Below, piece after piece: positions 54,518 through 63,589 of a stretch of DNA of 64,000 nt (positions are counted from its first letter, which is position 1; every line of letters starts with the position of its first letter). This stretch comes from Peribacillus faecalis. GTDB taxonomy: Bacteria; Bacillota; Bacilli; Bacillales; DSM-1321. Location: positions 1 through 64,000 of the forward strand of contig NZ_JACXSI010000069.1 of the NCBI RefSeq assembly GCF_014712675.1, in the 5' to 3' direction. The translations under genes were made by a program, and so were the position numbers. Under the pieces are notes generated by a model. The model was not told the origin of the DNA, ran no database searches, and saw nothing but the letters and a program-made list of their open reading frames with translations.

Positions 54518-55807
54518 ATGAATGAAGCTGTAAAAATGAAGAGAGCGACATATCACTTATGGACGTTTTTAATTAGTAAAATGATTTCTTCATTAGGTTC
54601 TAATGTATATTCATTTGGTTTAAGTTTGTATATTTTAGCGATGACAGGGTCAGCATTCAGCTTTGCGGCAAATATGATTTGCAGCATTTTACCAAGAACG
54701 ATTTTGGCACCAATTGCTGGTTATTTTTCAGATCGATTTTCGAAGAAGATGCTTGTGCTGACAGGTCAGGCAGGTGCGGTTATTTCGGTTGGTGGTCTGC
54801 TTCTCTATTCGAGTATCGTTGACTTGTCACTAGTTGCGGTCTATATAACAACCGCCTGCTATGCGATTAGCAGTACTTTCACAAGTGTAGCCTTTAGTTC
54901 TTCAATTGCTAATTTAGTTGATGAAGATCGCATACAAAAAGCAATGTCTTTCAATCAATTATCTCTTTCTGTTGCTGCAATTGGGGGACCGGTTATCGGA
55001 GGAATGTTGTATGGCTTTGTTTCAATGCATGTCTTTCTGCTCATTCACATGATTGCGTATGCGATTTCTTTATTGTTAGAAGCAACGATGGATTTCCGTT
55101 TATTCAGTAAAAAGGCTGAAGCGGCGCAAGATAATGAAGTGAAGCAAGAAGGAATCGTGACCAGCATGAAAGATAGCCTTGCTTACGTGAAAGGAAAACC
55201 GATTGTTTCAACGATTTTATGGGTATCATTATGGCTTAACTTCTTTTTTACAGCTTTTAATGTAGGTGGGGCTTACGTTTTAGTAGAAATCCTTCAGGTT
55301 GAAGCGAGACATATCGGAGTCATTGAAGCGGCTGGAGCAGTCGGCATGCTGATCGCATCCATTTATATGTCTTCTAGGAGCACGGTTCAAAACCCGCTTA
55401 TGTTTTCGAAACGTTCGATTTTATCAATGTCAATCATTATAGGAATGCTTGCTGTTCCATTAGTCATTGATTTTCCTTATGTTGGTATTGTCATCTTCTA
55501 TATGATTATGATGTTTGGTTTAACAAGCTGCGGTGTTTTAACGAACACACCAGTTGGAGTTTTGCTGCAAAAAGAGGTGGATGAAGCATATAGGGGAAGA
55601 GTGTTTGGCATCCTTGAAACAATGGCAATGGGAATGATGCCGCTTGGCACATTGCTGTTCGGTTTGCTTTATGACCTGGTGCCGGCTCACTTGCTTTTGT
55701 TCGGCTCTAGTTTGGCATTAATAATCATAACTCTATACGTGTTCCGACCTTCCAATATGAGGATGATGCACATAGAACATGCTGTGAAAGAAGTGGAAAC
55801 CGCATAG
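54518..55807 (+). CDS. MFS transporter (putative efflux pump)
   Basis: This 429-residue major facilitator has about twelve membrane helices, the loop motif GYFSDRFSKK (variant of motif A) between helices 2 and 3, and GPVIGGMLYG in helix 5 (motif C-like, typical of exporters). It resembles the MFS_3 group that includes macrolide and siderophore exporters. The substrate is unknown. It is divergent from the XRE-TPR gene, its likely regulator, and followed by a terminator. GGATGGTG precedes the ATG. The cassette interrupts the usual ypjB-ypjC order. Confidence 0.87.
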   Translation: MNEAVKMKRATYHLWTFLISKMISSLGSNVYSFGLSLYILAMTGSAFSFAANMICSILPRTILAPIAGYFSDRFSKKMLVLTGQAGAVISVGGLLLYSSIVDLSLVAVYITTACYAISSTFTSVAFSSSIANLVDEDRIQKAMSFNQLSLSVAAIGGPVIGGMLYGFVSMHVFLLIHMIAYAISLLLEATMDFRLFSKKAEAAQDNEVKQEGIVTSMKDSLAYVKGKPIVSTILWVSLWLNFFFTAFNVGGAYVLVEILQVEARHIGVIEAAGAVGMLIASIYMSSRSTVQNPLMFSKRSILSMSIIIGMLAVPLVIDFPYVGIVIFYMIMMFGLTSCGVLTNTPVGVLLQKEVDEAYRGRVFGILETMAMGMMPLGTLLFGLLYDLVPAHLLLFGSSLALIIITLYVFRPSNMRMMHIEHAVKEVETA

Positions 55808-55817
55808 TTTGCGGGAT

Positions 55818-55852
55818 AAGAAAAGCCATCTGCAGCAGATGGCTTTTCTAAA
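55818..55852 (+). terminator. Terminator after the MFS gene
   Basis: AGAAAAGCCATCTGC / GCAGATGGCTTTTCT perfect stem; the right arm carries the T tract. Confidence 0.88.
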
Positions 55853-55858
55853 CGTATT

Positions 55859-56021
55859 ATGAAATTGTAAAAGTCTACTAAATTTTATGAAGAGTATCGA
55901 CGTCTAGCTTCAGCGCCCAGCACCTATTGCCCTTCGTCAACCGCCCTTCGTGTTTTCTATATCTTGGTCGGCGGCTTCCAGTTCATACGGTGCTTTTTAG
56001 GGGGCGCCTACGCTTTTGCTT
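55859..56021 (+). repeat. Family B repeat, short copy
   Basis: GTATCGACGTCTAGCTTCAGC at left, CACCTATTGCCCTTCGTCAAC, then GGCGGCTTCCAGTTCATACG and the right end GGGGGCGCCTACGCTTTTG, abutting the stop codon of ypjC. It lacks the middle segments of the other B copies. Confidence 0.85.
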
Positions 56022-56893
56022 TAATGTTCAATCGGATTTTTGTTTTCATCTAATGTGAAGCCTTCTCCAAGCACGTCATGCACCATGCTCACCGTAACAA
56101 AGGCATGAGGATCGACAGACATAATTGTGTTTTTTAGTCGGACCATTTCCTTTTTTCCGACAACGCAATATAAAACATCACGATCGACTTTTGAATAAGG
56201 TCCGTGTCCGCGCAAAATAGTTACTCCGCGTTCCATCTCTTTTAAAATTACATCAGCTATTTGCTCATTTTTATCGCTAATAATCATCGCACCACGGGCA
56301 GAGTAAGCTCCTTCTTGCATAAAATCAACAAGTCGCGCTCCAATTGCAACGGCAATCAATGTATACATCGCTTCCCGAATTGATAAATATGTAAATAACG
56401 AAAGAATAATAACGCATGAATCGAAAATAATCATCGTTCTGCCCATTTTCCAGCCGACAAATTTTTGAACAAGACGGGCAATAATGTCGACTCCGCCGGT
56501 TGTGCCTCCATAACGGAAAATGATGCCTAGACCGACTCCAATAAACGCACCTGCAAATAATGAAACAAGCATCAAGTCATTTTCGAGGCCAAGACTAATT
56601 TGATATCTTTCAAAAATCCATAGCCATACAGACAGTGCGACTGTTCCGATAATTGTATACAGAAATGAATTCCTTCCGAGAAATTTCCATCCAATTAGAA
56701 ATAGTGGAAGGTTTAAAGCCAAATTGGAATAAGAGGGATTAATATTGAACAATTGATACAAAATGAGCGTTAAGCCGGTAAATCCGCCTTCAGCCAAATT
56801 GTTTTGCATATTGAAATGAACCAAACCGAAAGCAAAGATGGCAGCTCCTAAAAGAATAAAGAATATATTTTTGTATTTTAAGCCAAATACCAC
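56021..56893 (-). CDS. ypjC: YitT-family membrane protein YpjC
   Basis: The 290-residue protein has five or six membrane helices in the first 170 residues, with conserved NLAEGGFTGLTLIL and GGTTGGVDIIARLV segments, and a C-terminal DUF2179 domain (about 200-285, GVTILRGHGPYSK). It matches B. subtilis YpjC. No transport substrate is established. The start is GTG, 7 bases after GGAGG on the minus strand. It lies opposite to the mazG-birA operon. Confidence 0.88.
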   Translation of the reverse strand: MVFGLKYKNIFFILLGAAIFAFGLVHFNMQNNLAEGGFTGLTLILYQLFNINPSYSNLALNLPLFLIGWKFLGRNSFLYTIIGTVALSVWLWIFERYQISLGLENDLMLVSLFAGAFIGVGLGIIFRYGGTTGGVDIIARLVQKFVGWKMGRTMIIFDSCVIILSLFTYLSIREAMYTLIAVAIGARLVDFMQEGAYSARGAMIISDKNEQIADVILKEMERGVTILRGHGPYSKVDRDVLYCVVGKKEMVRLKNTIMSVDPHAFVTVSMVHDVLGEGFTLDENKNPIEH

Positions 56894-57095
56894 TGCAAAA
56901 CCTCCAAACTAAAAAGACATCAACTGCGTTCTCATTATATAAGAAAAATAGCAAGAAAGCCAATTGGCGTTATGTATTACATAAATGATAAAACAGTTCG
57001 CTTTGAACAATTGAAATGCTCCATTAATTTAGCTAATATGTAAGGGCGCGTATTGCTAGCGTTAATCCGTAAATTTCAGTCTGCACCCAAACATT

Positions 57096-57104
57096 TGCTA
57101 TAAT
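57096..57104 (+). promoter_or_regulatory. Extended -10 promoter of the mazG-birA operon
   Basis: TGCTATAAT is a perfect extended -10 box 33 bases before the mazG start; the -35 region is poor, which is tolerated with an extended -10. Confidence 0.6.
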
Positions 57105-57136
57105 AGAAATATATTTGTTGATAAGGGTGATACATA

Positions 57137-57475
57137 ATGGCTAAAAGCATGAAGGACATGCAATTGGATGTCGACCAGTATATCGGTCAATTCAAGGAAG
57201 GTTATTTCAGCCCGCTTGCAATGCTGGCAAGAATGACAGAAGAACTGGGAGAGCTTTCGCGCGAAGTGAATCATTATTATGGCGAGAAACCGAAGAAGGA
57301 TACCGAGACGGAGAAGAAAATACAAGAAGAATTAGGCGATATGCTTTTTGTTCTTATTTGCTTTGCCAATTCGTTAAATATCGATTTGGAAGAAGCGCAT
57401 GAGATGGTTATGAATAAGTTTAAAACGCGAGATCGAGATAGATGGACAAGAATAGAAGAAAAGGGGAATGAATAA
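57137..57475 (+). CDS. ypjD: MazG-like nucleotide pyrophosphohydrolase (YpjD)
   Basis: This 112-residue all-helical protein of the MazG fold probably splits pyrophosphate from non-standard or excess nucleoside triphosphates. Metal-binding acidic motifs are visible: [10 protein letters not shown] near 36 and EELGDMLF near 63. It matches B. subtilis YpjD in length and place. AAGGGTGA precedes the ATG. It is first gene of an operon reaching birA, and its stop lies one base before the dapB start. Confidence 0.93.
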   Translation: MAKSMKDMQLDVDQYIGQFKEGYFSPLAMLARMTEELGELSREVNHYYGEKPKKDTETEKKIQEELGDMLFVLICFANSLNIDLEEAHEMVMNKFKTRDRDRWTRIEEKGNE

Positions 57476-57476
57476 T

Positions 57477-58277
57477 ATGGAGAAAATTAAAATAGCAGTA
57501 GCCGGACCGCGTGGAAGAATGGGGAAAGAAGCTGTCCTGCTAGTACATAATACGGAACATTTCGAGCTTGTTGCAGTTATCGACAGAAAAAATGACGGCG
57601 GCAATTTACAAGATGTAAAGGGATTTGAAAATATTCCGGCGCCAATTTTTACAGATATTAAAGAGTGCCTTGAGACAGTACAGGCAGATGTGCTGATTGA
57701 TTTGACAACGCCTGAATTCGGTATGCTGCACACAGTAACAGCATTAGAACATGGTGTTCGTCCAGTAGTTGGAACGACAGGTTTCACGAAAGAAGACTTG
57801 CAAAAACTGCAAGAAATGTGTGAAGAGAAAGAATTAGGCTGTATTATAGCTCCTAACTTTGCACTTGGAGCTATTCTAATGATGAAGTTCTCGCAAATGG
57901 CTGCTAAATATTTCACAGATGTAGAAATCATCGAAATGCACCATGACCAAAAGCTTGATGCGCCCTCTGGTACAGCTGTAAAAACAGCTCAACTTATTCA
58001 AGAAGTTCGCGAGAGCAAGCAACAAGGGCATCCGGACGAGAAAGAAACGATTCCTGGAGCTCGCGGAGCGAATATTGACGGTATGCGCATTCACAGTGTG
58101 CGTTTGCCAGGTTTGATTGCTCATCAGCAAGTGATGTTCGGAGCAGATGGTCAATCGTTAACGATACGCCATGATTCATATAACCGCGAATCATTTATGT
58201 CAGGTGTTAAACTGGCAGTTGAAAATATCATGAAGATTGATATGTTAGTGTACGGATTGGAAAACATTATTGAATAG
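57477..58277 (+). CDS. dapB: 4-hydroxy-tetrahydrodipicolinate reductase
   Basis: DapB acts in the lysine/diaminopimelate pathway, which also supplies the wall and spore dipicolinate. The 266-residue protein has the NAD(P) motif [10 protein letters not shown] near 9, the catalytic [13 protein letters not shown] region near 150, and [10 protein letters not shown] near 96. ATG 57477 follows AAGGGG by 10 bases; ATG 57468 directly abuts that site and is less likely. Confidence 0.95.
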   Translation: MEKIKIAVAGPRGRMGKEAVLLVHNTEHFELVAVIDRKNDGGNLQDVKGFENIPAPIFTDIKECLETVQADVLIDLTTPEFGMLHTVTALEHGVRPVVGTTGFTKEDLQKLQEMCEEKELGCIIAPNFALGAILMMKFSQMAAKYFTDVEIIEMHHDQKLDAPSGTAVKTAQLIQEVRESKQQGHPDEKETIPGARGANIDGMRIHSVRLPGLIAHQQVMFGADGQSLTIRHDSYNRESFMSGVKLAVENIMKIDMLVYGLENIIE

Positions 58278-58290
58278 GAGCGAACGTCCG

Positions 58291-58680
58291 ATGAATATTG
58301 CGCTTATTGCTCATGATGAGGAAAAAGAAAATTTAATTGGTTTTGTTACAGCGTATTTACCTATATTTCAAAAACACACGTTATTTGCAACCGGTACGAC
58401 AGGACAGAAAATCAGTGAAGCAACAGGCCTTTCCATCCATCGCTTTCAATCTGGACCATTAGGAGGAGACCAGCAAATCGGTGCGAAAATCGCTGAAAAT
58501 GAAATGGATGTCGTATTTTTCTTTCGCGATCCATTGACGGCTCAACCTCATGACCCGGACATAAATGCACTCGTACGATTGTGCGATGTTTACAAAATTC
58601 CGATTGCGACGAATATCGGAACAGGTGAAGTTCTTATTCGTGGTTTAGAATCGGGCTATATAGAGTGGAGAAATTTATAA
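58291..58680 (+). CDS. mgsA: Methylglyoxal synthase
   Basis: MgsA turns dihydroxyacetone phosphate into methylglyoxal, a bypass of lower glycolysis when phosphate is short. The 129-residue protein has the HDEEKE segment near 8, TGTTG near 35, [12 protein letters not shown] near 54 and FFRDPLT near 77, with a catalytic aspartate in the GGD motif. ATG 58291 follows TAGGAG by 10 bases. The next genes make bacillithiol, whose adducts help remove methylglyoxal (inferred link). Confidence 0.94.
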   Translation: MNIALIAHDEEKENLIGFVTAYLPIFQKHTLFATGTTGQKISEATGLSIHRFQSGPLGGDQQIGAKIAENEMDVVFFFRDPLTAQPHDPDINALVRLCDVYKIPIATNIGTGEVLIRGLESGYIEWRNL

Positions 58681-58699
58681 AAATTAAGGTGAGAGAGAC

Positions 58700-59413
58700 A
58701 TGCAGAGAGAAATAGACATCCTTGCCATCGGGGCACATGCCGATGATGTTGAAATCGGTATGGGAGGAACAATCGCAAAATTTGCGTCTGCCGGTAAACG
58801 CATCGTCATATGCGATTTGACTCAAGCGGAAATGTCTTCGAACGGCACCATTCATACACGGATGGATGAAGCGAAGAACGCCGGAGAAGTTTTAGGTATC
58901 TTGCATAGGATAAATGCTTATTTGCCGGATCGCGGCTTATTTTTAAAGGAAGAATACATATCGCGCGTTGCATCGATCATCAGATTGTATCGTCCGAAGC
59001 TAGTATTCGTACCTTATGAAATCGACCGTCACCCGGATCACGGTAATTGTGCGAAACTAGTCGAGGAAGCTTGCTTTTCTGCAGGCGTTAGAAAGTATGT
59101 AGATGAGCAAGATCAACCCCCACATCGTGTTGAGAATATGTATTACTATATGATAAATGGTTTTCATAAACCGGATTTTGCTGTTGATGTCACTGAATTT
59201 ATCGAGGCAAAAACAGATGGCTTGAAGGCGTATAAAAGTCAATTCGAGAAGACCGAGTCAAGCTTTCAAACGCCGCTTGTGGACGATTATATTGAAAGTA
59301 TTATCTCCAGAGACAAAATGATTGGCAAAGAAGTCGGCGTTCGGTATGCAGAAGGATTTTTCAGCAAAAAGCCATTGCTGCTGTCACAAGATTTATTAGG
59401 AGGAAAGGCATGA
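58700..59413 (+). CDS. bshB1: Bacillithiol biosynthesis deacetylase BshB1
   Basis: BshB1 removes acetate from N-acetylglucosaminyl-malate, the second step of bacillithiol synthesis. The 237-residue LmbE/PIG-L-like zinc enzyme has the motif [13 protein letters not shown] near residue 12 and the HPDHGN zinc block near 113. AAGGTGAGAG precedes the ATG. It overlaps bshA by four bases (ATGA), so the pair is translationally coupled. Confidence 0.95.
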   Translation: MQREIDILAIGAHADDVEIGMGGTIAKFASAGKRIVICDLTQAEMSSNGTIHTRMDEAKNAGEVLGILHRINAYLPDRGLFLKEEYISRVASIIRLYRPKLVFVPYEIDRHPDHGNCAKLVEEACFSAGVRKYVDEQDQPPHRVENMYYYMINGFHKPDFAVDVTEFIEAKTDGLKAYKSQFEKTESSFQTPLVDDYIESIISRDKMIGKEVGVRYAEGFFSKKPLLLSQDLLGGKA

Positions 59414-60534
59414 GTTTAAATATTGGGATTATTTGTTATCCCTCAGTAGGCGGATCAGGAGTAGTTGCAACAGAGTTAGGAAGGCTATTGGCGGATAAAG
59501 GCCATAATATCCACTTTATTTCAAGCTCTATGCCGTTTCGATTAAAAAAAGTTCATCCGAGAATATGCTTCCATAGTGTCGAAGTAAATCATTATTCGGT
59601 TTTCCAATATCCGCCCTATGATTTATCATTGGCAAGCAAAATTGCAGAAGTGGCTAAAAGAGAAAAACTGGACATTTTGCACGCCCATTATGCAATGCCG
59701 CATGCTGTTTGTGCGATTTTGGCTAAACAAATGATTGACCGCGATGTGAAGGTAGTCACAACTTTACATGGAACAGACATTTCTATACTGGGAAATGACC
59801 ATTCCATGCAGGAGCTGATTAAATTCGGCATTGAAAAATCCGATTATGTGACGGCTGTATCAAACGCGCTTGCTGAGCAGACGTTGTCAATCGTTAAGCC
59901 TGATAAGGAAATTCACACGGTTTATAACTTTATTGATGAAAGAGTATACAAGAAGCAATCGGAAAGTAACTTGAAACAGGAATTAGGAATAAACGAAGAG
60001 AAAGTATTAATCCACGTCTCTAATTTCAGAGAAGTGAAAAGAGTGAAGGACATTGTTCGAGTGTTTGAGAAGGTGAAGCAAAAAATGCCGGCGAAGCTAT
60101 TAATGGTCGGAGATGGACCGGAAATGAGCAATGTTTGTGATCTTGTCGATTCTTTGCAGCTTCGAAATGACGTGCTGTTTTTAGGTAAACAGGAAAACGT
60201 CGAAGAACTGTACAATATTAGTGATTTAATGCTGCTGCTTTCGGAGCAGGAAAGCTTTGGTCTTGTATTGCTCGAAGCGATGGCTTGCGGTGTTCCATGT
60301 ATCGGCACGAATATAGGCGGAATTCCTGAAGTGATTGATCATGGTAAAGCAGGCTACATTTGCGAACTTGGAGACATCGAGAGTGGAGCGGAATATGCGC
60401 TGAGACTGCTTGAAAATGAGAGTTTGCATGCAGATTTCGTCAAAAACTGTACGGATATTGTTCAGACGAAGTTTCAATCGGCAACCATTATTTCACAATA
60501 TGAAGAAATTTATAATAAGCTTCTGCAAAGTTAA
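59410..60534 (+). CDS. bshA: N-acetyl-alpha-D-glucosaminyl L-malate synthase BshA
   Basis: BshA is a GT4-family glycosyltransferase joining UDP-GlcNAc and malate, the first step of bacillithiol synthesis. The 374-residue protein has two Rossmann domains. Recognisable blocks are [15 protein letters not shown] near residue 9, HAHYAMPHA near 93, and [30 protein letters not shown] near 280. GGAGG precedes the ATG, which overlaps the bshB1 end. It does not include bshC, which lies elsewhere. Confidence 0.96.
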   Translation: MSLNIGIICYPSVGGSGVVATELGRLLADKGHNIHFISSSMPFRLKKVHPRICFHSVEVNHYSVFQYPPYDLSLASKIAEVAKREKLDILHAHYAMPHAVCAILAKQMIDRDVKVVTTLHGTDISILGNDHSMQELIKFGIEKSDYVTAVSNALAEQTLSIVKPDKEIHTVYNFIDERVYKKQSESNLKQELGINEEKVLIHVSNFREVKRVKDIVRVFEKVKQKMPAKLLMVGDGPEMSNVCDLVDSLQLRNDVLFLGKQENVEELYNISDLMLLLSEQESFGLVLLEAMACGVPCIGTNIGGIPEVIDHGKAGYICELGDIESGAEYALRLLENESLHADFVKNCTDIVQTKFQSATIISQYEEIYNKLLQS

Positions 60535-60550
60535 GTGAGAGGAAGGAAAT

Positions 60551-61750
60551 ATGAACGAGTACTTTCAAAGAGCAATACCTTTATTGAATAAAATTGAGCA
60601 AAACGGGTATGAAGCTGTGTTTGTCGGTGGCAGCGTCCGCGATTATTTATTGAATCGGGTGATTCATGATGTCGACATCGCCACGTCGGCAACGCCTGAA
60701 GAAATAAAGGCGATTTTTCCAAAGACGGTCGATGTCGGCATCGAACACGGAACTGTGATGGTGCTTGCTTTCGGGGAAAGCTATGAAATCACAACGTATC
60801 GGGCAGAAAGCGAATATGTCGATCACCGAAAACCGAAGGAAGTAAAATTTATTCGTTCCCTTCATGATGATTTGCAGCGCCGCGATTTTACGATGAATGC
60901 TATCGCGATGAATAAAAACGGGGAATTAATTGATCCATTCCATGGGCAACAAGCTATAAAAAATCATTTGATTGAAACTGTCGGAAATGCCAATGAACGC
61001 TTTCAGGAAGATGCGCTCCGAATGATGCGCGCACTCCGGTTTGTCAGTCAGCTTTCCTTTACTTGCGCGCCGAAAACACTTGAAGCACTTATTTTCAATA
61101 AAGAGCTGTTAGCAACTATTTCTGTTGAACGAATTACCTCTGAATTCGGCAAACTGCTGGATGGCTCGAATGTCCAAGAAGCTCTCCGACTGTTGGTTGA
61201 GACGGACCTGCTTGCGTATTTGCCTGAGTTAGACGGCAAGCGAGACGGGATGCTTCAGTTGGCCGGCTATCCAATCAATAAACTGAAGAGTGAAGATGAG
61301 AAATGGGCATTGGCGATGCATTGTACAGATACTCTGGAAAACGTGGAAAAAACACTGAGGAAATGGCGCTTATCGGTAAAGCGAATCCGTACAATCCGTA
61401 CGATTATGAAGCTGGTAAAAGAACTGCCTGAACAGCCGAACTTAAAGTGGCTGCTTTACCAAAACGGCTTGGAATACGTGGTAAGCGCCAATCATGTCCT
61501 GTCGGTTTTAGGTTATGATGCGGTTATGGAGGACGAGGCGTTATTGGAACAGTGGCAATCTTTGACCATTCATTCACCTTCAGATCTGGTGGTAAAGGGT
61601 TCTGATTTTGTGGTATGGGCAGAAGGAAGAAAAAGCGGTCCGTGGATTTCTGAAGCGTTGACAGTTATTTCTGAGAAAGTAATTAATGGAGAAATCAAGA
61701 ATAATAAAGAGCAAATATTCGAGGAGGCAAAACGATGCAATCTCATATAA
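60551..61750 (+). CDS. cca: CCA tRNA nucleotidyltransferase
   Basis: The enzyme adds or repairs the 3' CCA end of tRNAs. It has 399 residues, of the class II type with the nucleotidyltransferase motif GGSVRDYLLNR near residue 26, the metal aspartates in HDVDIATSA near 38, and the RRDFTMNAIA block near 110. The beginning matches the Bacillus enzyme. GAGAGGAAGG precedes the ATG. It overlaps birA by 16 bases. Confidence 0.95.
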   Translation: MNEYFQRAIPLLNKIEQNGYEAVFVGGSVRDYLLNRVIHDVDIATSATPEEIKAIFPKTVDVGIEHGTVMVLAFGESYEITTYRAESEYVDHRKPKEVKFIRSLHDDLQRRDFTMNAIAMNKNGELIDPFHGQQAIKNHLIETVGNANERFQEDALRMMRALRFVSQLSFTCAPKTLEALIFNKELLATISVERITSEFGKLLDGSNVQEALRLLVETDLLAYLPELDGKRDGMLQLAGYPINKLKSEDEKWALAMHCTDTLENVEKTLRKWRLSVKRIRTIRTIMKLVKELPEQPNLKWLLYQNGLEYVVSANHVLSVLGYDAVMEDEALLEQWQSLTIHSPSDLVVKGSDFVVWAEGRKSGPWISEALTVISEKVINGEIKNNKEQIFEEAKRCNLI

Positions 61751-62712
61751 GAAAGCAATTGTTGGATGCCTTTGCAAATGCCGGAGATGACTTCATATCC
61801 GGGCAATCGATCGCTGAAATTACCGGCTCATCAAGAACGGCTGTATGGAAGCATATCGAAGCGCTTCGCAAGGACGGATATACGGTAGAAGCTGTCCGCC
61901 GCAAGGGCTATCGGATTACCGGTTTTCCAGGGAAAATGTCAGCAGACAGCATTAGAATGGCTTTAAACGGAACAACGTTTGGAGAAAATATTTACTATTA
62001 TGATTCGGTTGATTCTACACAAAAAATAGCAAATGAATTGGCCGGTAATGGCGCTGCAGAAGGCACAATTGTAGTCGCAGATCAGCAAACCGGGGGGAGA
62101 GGGAGATTAGCGAGAAAATGGTATTCTCCGCAAAACACCGGAATTTGGATGAGTTTAATCATTAAACCGAATATCCCAATCTACCAGGCGCCGCAATTGA
62201 CGCTCTTAACAGCTGTGGCAGCTGCAAAAGCGATTGAAGAACATATTGCCGTTGCCCCATATATTAAGTGGCCGAATGATCTTTTGTTGAACAACAAGAA
62301 AATTACGGGGATATTGACGGAAATGCAAGCTGAAGCTGATTCCATTCACTCTATTGTTATTGGTATCGGCATTAATGTTAATCAGGAGCAAACAGATTTT
62401 CCTGAAGAGCTGCAGGACATCGCAACGTCATTGCATATTGAAACAGGGCAAACATTTGCCCGTGAAGCCATCATTAGCTCATTTTTGCGACACTTTGAAA
62501 ACTTGTACATGGTTTATCAAAAAGATGGATTTGCTGTCGTGAAAGAACTATGGGAAAGCTACGCCATCAGCGTCGGCAAAACGATTACCGCTACAACCAT
62601 TAATGAAAAGATTGTCGGTATTGCTCTTGGCATTACGGATCAAGGTGTACTGTTAATCAGGGACGAACACGGACAAATTCATAATATCTACTCGGCAGAT
62701 ATTGAAATATAA
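61735..62712 (+). CDS. birA: Biotin-protein ligase and biotin repressor BirA
   Basis: BirA attaches biotin to acetyl-CoA and pyruvate carboxylase, and with biotinyl-AMP represses biotin genes. The 325-residue bifunctional form has a winged-helix domain (about 1-60: SIAEITGSSRTAVWKHIEALRKDGY), the biotin-binding QTGGRGRLARKW motif near 117, KWPNDLLLN near 180, and a C-terminal SH3-like domain. GAGGAGG lies before the ATG. It ends the operon and has its own terminator. Confidence 0.95.
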   Translation: MQSHIRKQLLDAFANAGDDFISGQSIAEITGSSRTAVWKHIEALRKDGYTVEAVRRKGYRITGFPGKMSADSIRMALNGTTFGENIYYYDSVDSTQKIANELAGNGAAEGTIVVADQQTGGRGRLARKWYSPQNTGIWMSLIIKPNIPIYQAPQLTLLTAVAAAKAIEEHIAVAPYIKWPNDLLLNNKKITGILTEMQAEADSIHSIVIGIGINVNQEQTDFPEELQDIATSLHIETGQTFAREAIISSFLRHFENLYMVYQKDGFAVVKELWESYAISVGKTITATTINEKIVGIALGITDQGVLLIRDEHGQIHNIYSADIEI

Positions 62713-62721
62713 GTTTATTAA

Positions 62722-62774
62722 TAACAGGGTCTTTGAAAAGTTTTTATGACTTATCAGGGACCTTGTTTTTTAAC
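62722..62774 (+). terminator. Terminator after birA
   Basis: AACAGGGTCTTTGA pairs with TCAGGGACCTTGTT (G-T pairs), followed by TTTT. Confidence 0.8.
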
Positions 62775-62805
62775 AAGTTAAGAAAGTTATAGTTTTGAAT
62801 GAACC

Positions 62806-63307
62806 TTTTTGAACTTAGACAGCTGTCTAACCTTACACTTGCCATGCTCGGAGGCCTATAGGATGTAGGTCATATCAGTGAAGACATGCGGATGTGGCGT
62901 CTTTAGCCGACGTTCATTACTTGCTGCCTCCCCCAAGAAACTAAAACCGGGTTTCTCATGTGGGGCTCTCACTATGAGAGTCACAACGACGAAGATATGC
63001 GGACGTAGCGCTTTTAGTCGCTGTTCCTTACTAGTCTTTGTCTAGCTGCAGCGGCCAGCCAGTTTTCATCTTAGAGAATCTTCCTAGAGTATCTTGTCAA
63101 ATTCATGACTGATAAGTGATGAATTTGACAGCTCTATGGTCTAAGCCAAACCACTCTGGAAATTTTACAATTTCCTACGTGATTTGTCTTATGCAGGTCG
63201 GGGCTAAGCGGGCCGCTTCCGCTTTTCGATTTCCGCATGTCTCCTTTTTCATCGAGGTGAATCTAAATAGCATATTCATGATGAAAAAGGACCGGTAATG
63301 GTTTTTC
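62806..63307 (+). repeat. Family A composite with a nested family B-type element
   Basis: The left end (TTTTTGAACTTAGACAGCTG, TCTAACCTTACACTTGCC) and right end (CATCGAGGTGAATC, GGACCGGTAATGGTTTTTCT) are family A. Inverted repeat 2 is CCTTTTTCATC (63243-63253) / GATGAAAAAGG (63280-63290). Between about 63030 and 63220 lies a family B-type segment (GTCTAGCTGCAGCGG ... GCGGGCCGCTTCCGCTTTT). It contains no credible gene. Confidence 0.8.
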
Positions 63308-63325
63308 TAAAAGATAAGAAAGTAT

Positions 63326-63481
63326 ATTTTTGAACTTAGTTAGCTGTCTAACCTTATACCTGCCATGCTCGGTCCTAAGCCGTCCGCGCCGTGAAACCAA
63401 AAGCGGGTTTCACGGCGCGGCTGGCTTAGTCCTCCCGCATGTCTCCTTTTTCATCGAGGTGAATCTAAGTAGCATATTCAT
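63326..63481 (+). repeat. Family A repeat, right end truncated
   Basis: Left part is complete. The inner hairpin is perfect, CCGCGCCGTGAAACC (63384-63398) with GGTTTCACGGCGCGG (63406-63420). Homology stops at AGCATATTCAT (63481), just where other copies go on to GATGAAAAAGG, so the second inverted repeat lacks its right arm. The sequence then continues into a broken gene on the other strand. Confidence 0.85.
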
Positions 63482-63589
63482 TACATTAAGATTACGATGA
63501 AACTCAACAGAACAAACACCATTTTTCACATCTGCCTTACCGTTAACTTCTTTAGCGAATTGTTTACATAGTTCTTGAATATTTTGCAT
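63410..63589 (-). pseudogene. Truncated 5' end of a gene, possibly DUF1259 (LppY/LpqO-like)
   Basis: GGGGGTGA lies before an ATG at 63589. The first 36 residues or so (MQNIQELCKQFAKEVNGKAD, then VKNGVCSVEFHRNLNV) read like the start of a normal protein. They resemble the beginning of the DUF1259 domain as I remember it. From 63481 leftward the frame runs through the family A repeat and stops at 63410-63412, giving 59 residues. The rest of the gene is missing, so this is most likely a relic left by deletion at the repeat. The family assignment is tentative; the truncation is clear from the repeat boundary. Confidence 0.6.

Noticed and set aside
57374-57931. 185-residue minus-strand frame across ypjD and dapB
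   Set aside because: Both plus-strand genes are strongly supported; the frame is a shadow with Ser/Thr/Phe-rich composition.
63116-63298. 60-residue frame near the right edge
   Set aside because: It is formed by the nested repeat composite and has no ribosome site.
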